From Pelagibius sp041565695 (lineage in GTDB: Bacteria; Pseudomonadota; Alphaproteobacteria; Kiloniellales; Kiloniellaceae): 5,854 bases of DNA. This document shows, in pieces, positions 1 through 5,854 of this stretch; position 1 is the first letter of the stretch; every line of letters begins with the position of its first letter. The stretch lies in contig JBFGUI010000238.1 of the NCBI GenBank assembly GCA_041565695.1, positions 1 through 5,854 on the forward strand, given 5' to 3'. The translations under genes were made by a program, and so were the position numbers. The notes under the pieces were generated by a model. It saw nothing but the letters and a program-made list of their open reading frames with translations, ran no database searches and was not told the DNA's origin.

Positions 1-1755
1 CGCCCGGCCGGCGCCGGCGGGAGGCACCCCTGGTCCCGCAGCTATCCGCCCGGCCTCAGCTGGGACGAACCGGTGCTGCGTGAGCCGCTCTATTGCGCGC
101 TCGACCGGGCGGTGGCCGATTTCGCTGCGCGCCCCTGTCTGGACTTCCTCGGCCGTTCCTATTCCTATGCCGAGGTCGGCGACCTGGTGGCCCGCGCCGC
201 CAAGGGCCTGCAGGACCTCGGTGTCCGCAAGGGCACGCGGGTCGCGCTCTTTCTGCCCAATACGCCTTACTACGTAATCGGCTACTTCGCCGTCATGAAG
301 CTGGGCGGCATCGTGGTCAACGTGAATCCGCTCTATGCCGAGGAGGAGGTGCACGAGCTGCTCGCCGACTCCGGCGCCGAGTTCGCCATCACCCTCGATC
401 TGAAGCTGCTGCTGCCCAAGCTCACCTCGGCGCTCGGCCGCTGCGCGCTCAAGAATATCATCGTCGGCTCGATGAGCGAGATCCTGCGCTTTCCCGCGCG
501 CCAACTCTTCGCCATCGCCAAGCGCGGCGAATTGGCGAAGGTGCCGGCCGGCGATGGCTGCTATTTGCGCTTCTCCAAGCTGATCGACAACCACGGCGAT
601 TTCAGCCCTGCCGCGGTCAGCATCGATGACGTGGCGGTGCTGCAGTACACCGGCGGCACCACCGGAGTGCCCAAGGGCGCCATGCTGACCCACGGCTCGA
701 TCTCCGCCAACGCCAGCCAGCTGCACCGCTGGTTCCTCGGCGTGCAGTCGGGCGAGCAGCGGGTGCTGGCGGTGCTGCCGCTGTTCCATGTCTTCGCCAT
801 GACGGTCAACATGAATCTCGGCATCCGCATCGCCGCGGAGATCATCCTGCTGCCGCGCTTTACCATCGAATCCCTGCTGAAGACCATAGCGCGGCGCCGG
901 CCGACTTTCTTCCCCGGCGTGCCGACTCTCTTCAACGCCCTGCTGCACTACCCGAAGCTGGAGCGCTATGACCTCTCCTGCATCGCCAACGCCATTTCCG
1001 GCGGCGCCGGCCTGCCGGGGCCGGTGCACGAGGCCTTCGAAAATCTGACCGGCGGCAACCTCTTCGAAGGCTACGGACTTTCCGAGGCCTCGCCGGTCGT
1101 CACCTGCAACCCCATCACCGGCGGCAACAGGGTCGGCTCCATCGGTTTGCCGCTGCCGGGCACGGAGATCGCGATCCGCTCCCTGGATGACCGCGACGTG
1201 GAAGTGCCACTGGGCGAGAGGGGCGAGATTTGCCTGCGCGGCCCTCAGGTCATGGCCGGCTACTGGCAACGCCCGGAAGCTTCCGCCGAGACGCTGCGCC
1301 ACGGCTGGCTGCACACCGGCGACGTCGGCTACATGGACGAGGACGGCTACACCTTCCTGATCGACCGCTTGAAGGAGGTCATCGTCACCGGCGGCTACAA
1401 GGTCTATCCGCGCCACATCGAGGAGGCGATCCACCGCCACCCGGCGGTAGCGGAGGTGATCGTCTGCGCCAAGCCGGACGACTACCGCGGCGAGGTGCCC
1501 AAGGCCTTCGTGCGCCTCAAGGACGACATGGCCCTCGACGCCGAGGCGCTGCATGCCTTCCTGGCCGACAAGCTGTCGCCCATGGAGATGCCGCGCGAAG
1601 TGGAATTCCGTGACGAGCTGCCGAAGACCCTCATCGGCAAGCTGTCGAAGAAGGAGCTGATCGCCGAAGAGCGTGCCAGGCACGCGGCGACAGGTCAGAA
1701 TGACCGCAGTCCGGCGGACGAATCGCCGCGGCTTGAAGAGACGAAAGGTCTTTGA
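1..1755 (+). CDS. fadD: Long-chain acyl-CoA synthetase (AMP-forming), 5' end outside the window
   Basis: This enzyme activates free fatty acids to acyl-CoA with ATP and CoA (fatty acid:CoA ligase, adenylate-forming ANL superfamily) and feeds the beta-oxidation genes downstream. Numbering visible codons from base 1, the ATP-binding P-loop TGGTTGVPKG is at 217-226 and the adenylation motif YGLSEASP at 358-365. The GWLHTGD motif is at 435-441 and the hinge DRLKEVIVTGGYKVYP at 455-470. The C-terminal catalytic-lysine motif LPKTLIGKLSKKEL has its lysine near residue 547. The frame is open to the left edge. The first in-frame start-like codon, GTG at 73, lies after the FadD-typical HPWSRSYPPGLSWDEP segment at 9-24, so that GTG is probably an internal valine and the true start is upstream. 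The 584 visible residues already exceed the usual length of about 560. A charged, poorly conserved tail of about 30 residues follows the catalytic lysine region. The stop is TGA, 2 nt before the thiolase start. Exact chain-length preference cannot be read from the sequence. Confidence 0.94.
   Translation, partial: RPAGAGGRHPWSRSYPPGLSWDEPVLREPLYCALDRAVADFAARPCLDFLGRSYSYAEVGDLVARAAKGLQDLGVRKGTRVALFLPNTPYYVIGYFAVMKLGGIVVNVNPLYAEEEVHELLADSGAEFAITLDLKLLLPKLTSALGRCALKNIIVGSMSEILRFPARQLFAIAKRGELAKVPAGDGCYLRFSKLIDNHGDFSPAAVSIDDVAVLQYTGGTTGVPKGAMLTHGSISANASQLHRWFLGVQSGEQRVLAVLPLFHVFAMTVNMNLGIRIAAEIILLPRFTIESLLKTIARRRPTFFPGVPTLFNALLHYPKLERYDLSCIANAISGGAGLPGPVHEAFENLTGGNLFEGYGLSEASPVVTCNPITGGNRVGSIGLPLPGTEIAIRSLDDRDVEVPLGERGEICLRGPQVMAGYWQRPEASAETLRHGWLHTGDVGYMDEDGYTFLIDRLKEVIVTGGYKVYPRHIEEAIHRHPAVAEVIVCAKPDDYRGEVPKAFVRLKDDMALDAEALHAFLADKLSPMEMPREVEFRDELPKTLIGKLSKKELIAEERARHAATGQNDRSPADESPRLEETKGL
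1743..1748 (+). promoter_or_regulatory. Ribosome binding site for the thiolase gene
   Basis: GAAAGG sits 9 nt before the ATG at 1758 and lies inside the last codons of fadD. It is a moderate Shine-Dalgarno match. The spacing favours ATG 1758 over the in-frame TTG at 1752, which would be only 3 nt away and would add two residues (Met-Thr) before the MEKNVVIAGYARSPF start typical of thiolases. Confidence 0.55.
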
Positions 1756-1757
1756 CG

Positions 1758-2897
1758 ATGGAAAAGAACGTTGTGATCGCCGGCTACGCCCGCTCGCCTT
1801 TCCATTTCGCCCACAAGGGCGAGATGGTGAAGCTGCGGCCCGACGAGATGGCGGCGCAGGTGGTGCGCGGCCTGCTGGAACGCAGCGGCGTCGATCCGAA
1901 GGACATCGAGGATCTCATCGTCGGCTGCGCCTTCCCTGAAGGCGAGCAGGGCCTCAACGTGGCAAGGCTCATCGGCTTCCTGGCCGAGCTGCCGCTCTCG
2001 GTCGCCGGCACCACGGTGAACCGCTTCTGCGGCTCTTCCATGCAGGCGATCCACATGGCCGCCGGCAACATCCAGATGGACGCCGGCGAGGCCTTCATCT
2101 GCGCCGGCATCGAGTCCATGAGCCGCGTGCCCATGGCCGGCTTCAACCCGCTGCTGCACCCGGGTCTCGCCGAGCGCTTCCCGGCGGCCTACATCTCCAT
2201 GGGCGAGACGGCGGAGAACGTGGCGCGGCGCCACCAGATCACCCGCCAGCGCCAGGAGGAACTGGCCGTGCTGAGCCACCGCAAGGCGGCGGTGGCGCGC
2301 GGCGAGGGCAAGCTGGCCGACGAGATCGTGCCGGTCAACGTCAACGGCACTCTGGTCGAGGCCGACGGCTGCATCCGCGCCGACACCTCCCTGGAAGCCC
2401 TCGCCGAGCTGAAGCCCGCCTTCGCCACTGACGGCAGCGTCACCGCGGCGACCTCCTCGCCGCTGACCGACGGCGCATCGGCCGTGCTGGTGACCTCCGA
2501 GGACTACGCCAAGGCGCACGGCCTGAAGCCGCTGGCAAAGATCAGGTCGATCGCCGTTGCCGGCTGCGAGCCGGAGGTCATGGGCATCGGCCCGGTGGCC
2601 GCCACGAACAAGGCGCTGGAGCGCGCCGGGCTCTCCGTTGGCGACCTCGACATCATCGAGCTGAACGAGGCCTTCGCCGCCCAGGCGCTGGCCTGCGCCG
2701 ACGAGCTGGGGCTCGACCTCGACAAGACCAACATCGACGGCGGCGCCATCGCCCTGGGTCATCCGCTGGGCGCCACCGGCGCCCGCATCACCGGCAAGGC
2801 GGCCGCCCTGCTGCGGCGCGAGGGCAAGGAGTTCGCGCTCTCGACCCAGTGCATCGGCGGCGGCCAGGGCATCGCCACCATCCTGGAGGCCGCGTAA
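1758..2897 (+). CDS. fadA: Acetyl-CoA C-acyltransferase (3-ketoacyl-CoA thiolase), FadA type
   Basis: This is the last step of beta-oxidation: thiolytic cleavage of 3-ketoacyl-CoA by CoA, giving acetyl-CoA and an acyl-CoA shortened by two carbons. The protein has 379 residues, close to E. coli FadA. The nucleophilic cysteine is Cys91 in VNRFCGSSMQA, the form typical of degradative FadA-type thiolases. NEAFAAQ is at 303-309. The second thiolase signature runs from Asn325 to Gly341 and contains GHP with His335. The acid/base cysteine is Cys365, followed by GGGQG at 367-371. All catalytic residues are present, so it should be active. The gene starts 2 nt after the fadD stop, and its stop overlaps the next start (TAATG). 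It therefore probably works with the downstream dehydrogenase/hydratase, as FadA does with FadB or FadN; a physical complex is inference. A biosynthetic acetoacetyl-CoA thiolase (PhaA/AtoB) is less likely given the active-site motif and neighbours. Confidence 0.95.
   Translation: MEKNVVIAGYARSPFHFAHKGEMVKLRPDEMAAQVVRGLLERSGVDPKDIEDLIVGCAFPEGEQGLNVARLIGFLAELPLSVAGTTVNRFCGSSMQAIHMAAGNIQMDAGEAFICAGIESMSRVPMAGFNPLLHPGLAERFPAAYISMGETAENVARRHQITRQRQEELAVLSHRKAAVARGEGKLADEIVPVNVNGTLVEADGCIRADTSLEALAELKPAFATDGSVTAATSSPLTDGASAVLVTSEDYAKAHGLKPLAKIRSIAVAGCEPEVMGIGPVAATNKALERAGLSVGDLDIIELNEAFAAQALACADELGLDLDKTNIDGGAIALGHPLGATGARITGKAAALLRREGKEFALSTQCIGGGQGIATILEAA
2885..2889 (+). promoter_or_regulatory. 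Strong ribosome binding site for the HAD/ECH gene
   Basis: GGAGG is an exact core Shine-Dalgarno sequence placed 7 nt before ATG 2897. It is embedded in the thiolase codons for its last residues. It fixes the start of the next gene at 2897, although the frame stays open upstream to about 2849. The upstream extension would be an Arg/His-rich out-of-frame reading of the thiolase active-site codons. Confidence 0.8.
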
Positions 2898-5239
2898 TGC
2901 CCATTCAACAGGCGGCCGTGATCGGCGCCGGCGTGATGGGCGCCGGCATCGCCGCGCATCTCGCCAACGCCGGGGTGCCGGTGCTGCTGCTCGACATCGT
3001 GCGCCAGGGTGTAGGGGAAGGTGCAGAGCACCGCTCGGCGCTGGCCGAAGGCGCCATCGCGAAGATGCTGAAGGCGGACCCGGCGCCCTTCATGTGGAAG
3101 CGGGCGGCCAGCTTCGTGACGCCCGGCAACCTGGAGGACGACTTCGACAGGCTCGCCGAGTGCGACTGGATCATCGAGGCGGTGCTGGAGGACCCGGAGG
3201 TCAAGCGCGACCTCTACCGCCGCCTGGAAGCGGTGCGCAAGGACGGCTCCATCGTCTCCTCCAACACCTCGACCCTGCCGCTGAAGCTGCTCACGGCCGA
3301 CATGCCGCCGCGCTTCGCCGCGGACTTCCTCATCACCCACTTCTTCAATCCGCCCCGCTACATGCCGCTCTTGGAGCTGGTCGCCGGCGAGCAGACGCGG
3401 CCCGAGGCATTGACGGAGATCGCCGAGTTCGGCGACCGGGTGCTCGGCAAGGGCATCGTCCACTGCCATGACACGCCGGGCTTCGTCGCCAACCGCATCG
3501 GTACCTTCTGGCTGCAGTGCGCGGTGAAGGAGACGCTGGAGCGCGGTCTCACGGTAGAGGAGGCCGACGCCGTCATGGGCCGACCGCTCGGCATCCCCAA
3601 GACCGGCGTCTTCGCGCTCTTGGACCTGGTCGGCCTCGACCTCATGCCCAAGGTGGATGGCTCGCTGGCCGCGACTCTCGCCAAGGACGATCCCTATCAG
3701 GCGCTGCGGCGGCCCTTCCCGCTGCTCGAGAAGATGATCGCCGAGGGCTACACCGGCCGGAAGGGCAAGGGCGGCTTCTACCGCCTCAACAAGACGAACG
3801 GCGCGCGGGTCAAGGAAGCGATCGACCTGGAGATCGGCGACTACGCGCCGGCCGCCAGGCCGTCGCTCGCCTCGGTCTCCGCCGCGCGCCACGGCGGCGC
3901 CAGGGCGTTGGTGGCGCACCAGGACAAGGGCGGCGCCTTCGCCTGGGCGGTGATGTCGCAGACGCTTGCCTATGCCGCCGCGCTGGTGCCGGAGATCGCC
4001 GATGATGTGCCATCGGTCGATCGTGCGATACGCATGGGCTACAACTGGAAATTCGGCCCCTTCGAGCTGCTCGACCGGCTGGGCGCCGGCGATGTCGCCG
4101 CGCGCCTCAAGGAGGAAGGCCGCGCCGTGCCGCCGCTGCTGGAAAAGGCCGCGGCCGCCGACGGCTTCTACCGGGTCACGGATGGCAAGCTGCAGTACCT
4201 GACGGTCGAAGGCAGCTATGCCGATGTGCAGCGCGGCGAGGGCGTGCTGCTGCTGGCCGACGTGAAGCTGCGGAGCGAGCCCCTGGCGAAGAACGGCTCG
4301 GCCTCGCTGTGGGACATCGGCGACGGCGTCGCCTGCCTGGAGGTCCACACCAAGCTCAACACCATCGACCCCGAAGTCTTCAAGATCATGGGCAAGGCGC
4401 TGGAAATCGTCCCCAAGGACTTCAAGGCGCTTGTCGTCTACAACGAGGGCTCGCAGTTCTCGGCCGGCGCCAACCTGGGCCTCGCCATGTTCGCCGCCAA
4501 CGTCGGTGCCTGGCCGATGATCGAGGAGATGGTGGCCGAGGGGCAGAAGGTCTACACGGCCCTGAAGCGCGCGCCCTTCCCGGTGGTGGCCGCGCCCTCC
4601 GGCCTGGCGCTGGGCGGCGGCTGCGAGATCCTGCTGGCCGCCGACGCGGTGCAGGCCCATGCCGAGAGCTACGTCGGCCTGGTCGAGGCCGGCGTCGGCG
4701 TGGTGCCGGCCTGGGGCGGCTGCAAGGAGCTGCTGGCCCGCTACGCCCGCGACCCGAAGCGGCCCCGGGGGCCGATGCCGCCGGTCGCCGCGGCGTTCGA
4801 GACCATCGGCCTCGCCAAGGTCGCCAAGTCCGCCTTCGAGGCGAAGGAACTGGGCTTTCTCAGGGCCACCGACCAGGTGACCTTCAACCGCGAGCGCCTT
4901 CTGGCCGACGCCAAGAGGCGGGCCCTGTCGCTGGCCGAGGGCTACCAGCCGCCGGAGCCCGCCGAGCTCTTCCTGCCCGGGCCCTCGGGCAAGGCTTCGC
5001 TCGCTTTTGCCCTCAGGGATCTCTACGCCAAGGGCGTCGCCACCGAGCACGACATGGTGGTGGCGACGGAGCTGGCCGAGGTGCTGACCGGCGGCCCCAA
5101 GGCCGACCACACCGAGCCGATGAGCGAGGACGCGATCCTCAAGATGGAGCGCGCCGCCTTCATGCGCCTGGTGAAGACCCTGGCGACCCTGGCGCGGGTC
5201 GAACACACCCTGGAAACTGGCAAGCCCCTCCGCAACTAG
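2897..5239 (+). CDS. fadN: Bifunctional 3-hydroxyacyl-CoA dehydrogenase / enoyl-CoA hydratase, dehydrogenase-first (FadN type)
   Basis: The protein hydrates trans-2-enoyl-CoA and oxidises the resulting (S)-3-hydroxyacyl-CoA with NAD+. It has 780 residues. The NAD-binding Rossmann domain is about 5-185, with GAGVMGAG at 10-17, SNTS at 122-125, the catalytic pair His148 and Glu160 (12 apart, as in the family), and Asn199. The dehydrogenase C-terminal domain is about 193-296. A second, degenerate copy of that helical domain lies about 348-410 (GYNWKFGPFELLDRLG). The crotonase domain is about 472-620, with FSAGANLG at 521-528, LGGGCE with Glu577, and LVEAGVGVVP with Glu597. These two glutamates are 20 apart, matching the two catalytic glutamates of enoyl-CoA hydratases. 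Both halves therefore look active. The domain order is the reverse of E. coli FadB/FadJ and matches B. subtilis FadN; automatic pipelines may still call it fadB or fadJ. ATG 2897 is chosen from GGAGG and from the position of the glycine motif near residue 10. The start overlaps the thiolase stop by 1 nt, suggesting coupled translation. Confidence 0.94.
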   Translation: MPIQQAAVIGAGVMGAGIAAHLANAGVPVLLLDIVRQGVGEGAEHRSALAEGAIAKMLKADPAPFMWKRAASFVTPGNLEDDFDRLAECDWIIEAVLEDPEVKRDLYRRLEAVRKDGSIVSSNTSTLPLKLLTADMPPRFAADFLITHFFNPPRYMPLLELVAGEQTRPEALTEIAEFGDRVLGKGIVHCHDTPGFVANRIGTFWLQCAVKETLERGLTVEEADAVMGRPLGIPKTGVFALLDLVGLDLMPKVDGSLAATLAKDDPYQALRRPFPLLEKMIAEGYTGRKGKGGFYRLNKTNGARVKEAIDLEIGDYAPAARPSLASVSAARHGGARALVAHQDKGGAFAWAVMSQTLAYAAALVPEIADDVPSVDRAIRMGYNWKFGPFELLDRLGAGDVAARLKEEGRAVPPLLEKAAAADGFYRVTDGKLQYLTVEGSYADVQRGEGVLLLADVKLRSEPLAKNGSASLWDIGDGVACLEVHTKLNTIDPEVFKIMGKALEIVPKDFKALVVYNEGSQFSAGANLGLAMFAANVGAWPMIEEMVAEGQKVYTALKRAPFPVVAAPSGLALGGGCEILLAADAVQAHAESYVGLVEAGVGVVPAWGGCKELLARYARDPKRPRGPMPPVAAAFETIGLAKVAKSAFEAKELGFLRATDQVTFNRERLLADAKRRALSLAEGYQPPEPAELFLPGPSGKASLAFALRDLYAKGVATEHDMVVATELAEVLTGGPKADHTEPMSEDAILKMERAAFMRLVKTLATLARVEHTLETGKPLRN

Positions 5240-5266
5240 GGCCGCTTCGGAACTGAGGACGATCTG
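5240..5266 (+). other. Short intergenic gap, no terminator
   Basis: These 27 nt separate the HAD/ECH stop from the acyl-CoA dehydrogenase start. They hold the ribosome binding site of the next gene. I see no stable hairpin and no T-run, so transcription is expected to read through. This is the only non-coding stretch in the window longer than 2 nt. Confidence 0.7.
5255..5259 (+). promoter_or_regulatory. Ribosome binding site for the acyl-CoA dehydrogenase gene
   Basis: GAGGA lies 7 nt before ATG 5267, a good Shine-Dalgarno match at normal spacing. The in-frame CTG just before the ATG is the only nearby rival start and is disfavoured. The preceding gene's TAG stop is in the same frame, so no longer N-terminus is possible without that stop. 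Confidence 0.7.
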
Positions 5267-5854
5267 ATGGTTACCTACAAGGCGCCGCTGGACGACATCC
5301 GCTACCTGCTGCACGAGCTGCTCGACTACGAGGGCCGGGTGGCGGGCCTGCCGGGCTACGAGGAGGCGACCCGCGACCTGGTCGATGCGGTGATCGAGGA
5401 GGGCGCGAAGTTCTGCGAGAACGAGCTGCTGCCGCTCAACCTGCCCGGCGACAAGGAAGGCTGCACCTTCGAGAACGGCGTGGTGCGCACCCCCGAGGGC
5501 TTCAAGGAACTCTATGAAGCCTTCTGCGAGGGCGGCTGGAACGGCCTCGCCCTTTCGCCCGACCACGGCGGCCAGGGCCTGCCCAAGACCCTGCAGTTCG
5601 CGCTGACCGAGCTGATCTGCTCGACCAACCTCTCCTTCGGCATGTACCCGGGCCTGACCCACGGCGCCTGCAACGCGCTGGAGCTGCATGCCTCCGACGC
5701 GCAGAAAGAGACCTTCCTGCCCAACATGATCCACGGCCGCTGGACCGGGACCATGTGCCTGACCGAGCCGCACTGCGGCACCGACCTGGGCCTCATCAAG
5801 ACCAGGGCGGTGCCGAAAGAGGACGGCAGCTACGCCATCACCGGCACCAAGATC
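5267..5854 (+). CDS. fadE: Acyl-CoA dehydrogenase, large subfamily, N-terminal part only (3' end outside the window)
   Basis: This FAD enzyme catalyses the first oxidation of beta-oxidation, acyl-CoA to trans-2-enoyl-CoA, and normally passes electrons to electron-transfer flavoprotein. The window shows 196 residues with no stop. The protein opens with MVTYKAPLDDIRYLLHELLD, which resembles the short N-terminal extension domain (Pfam AcylCoA_DH_N) of the roughly 600-residue acyl-CoA dehydrogenases such as B. subtilis FadE and mycobacterial FadE5. A helical N-terminal domain follows (about 35-155). The flavin/substrate signature region CLTEPHCGTD is at 164-173, just before the expected middle beta domain (KEDGSYAITGTKI). 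The catalytic glutamate lies further downstream and cannot be seen. The gene begins 27 nt after the HAD/ECH stop on the same strand and completes the spiral, so it very likely belongs to the same operon. Substrate chain length cannot be assigned. The family call is secure; the symbol is by context. Confidence 0.9.
   Translation, partial: MVTYKAPLDDIRYLLHELLDYEGRVAGLPGYEEATRDLVDAVIEEGAKFCENELLPLNLPGDKEGCTFENGVVRTPEGFKELYEAFCEGGWNGLALSPDHGGQGLPKTLQFALTELICSTNLSFGMYPGLTHGACNALELHASDAQKETFLPNMIHGRWTGTMCLTEPHCGTDLGLIKTRAVPKEDGSYAITGTKI

Noticed and set aside
7..18. 12-bp perfect palindrome GCCGGCGCCGGC near the left edge
   Set aside because: It is simple G/C-rich coding sequence (Ala/Gly codons) in the open synthetase frame. 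Such palindromes are expected by chance at this base composition.
1704..1719. Small hairpin GTCC-GGC-GGAC near the end of the synthetase gene
   Set aside because: A 4-bp stem without a T-run is too weak for a terminator or attenuator and is expected by chance.
1695..2762. Antisense open reading frame of about 355 codons opposite the thiolase
   Set aside because: It has the same codon-aligned antisense relation to the thiolase gene. It is explained by absent TTA, CTA and TCA codons and shows no protein motif.
2768..2784. Perfect inverted repeat with 7-bp arms and a 3-nt loop (GGGCGCC/GGCGCCC)
   Set aside because: It lies within the codons of the conserved thiolase motif GHPLGATGAR, has no T-run and sits mid-gene. 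Codon choice explains it, so it is not a terminator.
2849..2896. Possible 16-residue N-terminal extension of the HAD/ECH protein
   Set aside because: It would be an Arg/His-rich out-of-frame reading of the thiolase active-site codons. The exact GGAGG before ATG 2897 and the position of the NAD-binding glycine motif favour the shorter form.
2924..2947. Direct repeat of GGCGCCGGC about 15 bases apart
   Set aside because: It encodes the two Gly-Ala-Gly units of the Rossmann glycine motif GAGVMGAG. The repeat is a product of protein sequence and codon bias.
4309..5256. + strand frame of 315 codons inside the HAD/ECH gene
   Set aside because: It is an out-of-frame reading of the crotonase half and is very rich in Gly, Arg and Ala. 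It has no domain and overlaps a well-supported gene.
2759..5773. Antisense open reading frame of about 1,004 codons, the longest frame in the window
   Set aside because: Its codons align exactly opposite the sense codons of the HAD/ECH gene and the acyl-CoA dehydrogenase, which share one frame. An antisense stop would need a sense TTA, CTA or TCA codon, and these are avoided in this G/C-biased genome. The translation is Gly/Arg/His/Gln-rich with no recognisable domain, and the sense genes have clear catalytic motifs.

Overview
The window comes from a G+C-rich bacterial chromosome (roughly two-thirds G+C by eye, not counted). Codon third positions are strongly G/C. All four genes are on the + strand and nearly contiguous. 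They form a textbook fatty acid beta-oxidation cluster. Protein style suggests Pseudomonadota. The acyl-CoA synthetase looks most like alphaproteobacterial (Rhodospirillales/Rhizobiales-type) FadD proteins, but this lineage call is from memory of family sequences and is only moderately secure.

Layout: (1) bases 1-1755, long-chain acyl-CoA synthetase (FadD type), whose true start lies upstream of the window; (2) 1758-2897, a degradative acetyl-CoA acyltransferase (FadA-type thiolase), complete at 379 residues; (3) 2897-5239, a bifunctional 3-hydroxyacyl-CoA dehydrogenase/enoyl-CoA hydratase, complete at 780 residues, with the dehydrogenase half first (FadN-type order, opposite to FadB/FadJ of E. 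coli); (4) 5267-5854, the first 196 residues of a large-subfamily acyl-CoA dehydrogenase (FadE type), running off the right edge. Gene junctions are 2 nt apart, a 1-nt overlap (TAATG) and 27 nt. Each downstream start has a plausible Shine-Dalgarno sequence, so this reads as one operon. No promoter or terminator is visible inside the window.

Together the genes cover activation of a free fatty acid to acyl-CoA (FadD), the first oxidation to trans-2-enoyl-CoA (FadE), hydration and second oxidation (FadN-like protein), and thiolytic release of acetyl-CoA (FadA). The content matches the known fadN-fadA-fadE logic of Bacillus subtilis with fadD added at the front. No regulator, electron-transfer flavoprotein, RNA gene, mobile element, CRISPR array or repeat family was found, and there is no gene-free stretch longer than 27 bases.

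I find no previously undescribed system here. Very long antisense reading frames (up to about 1,000 codons) exist, but codon bias explains them and they are rejected. The findings are second-look points with modest interest scores.
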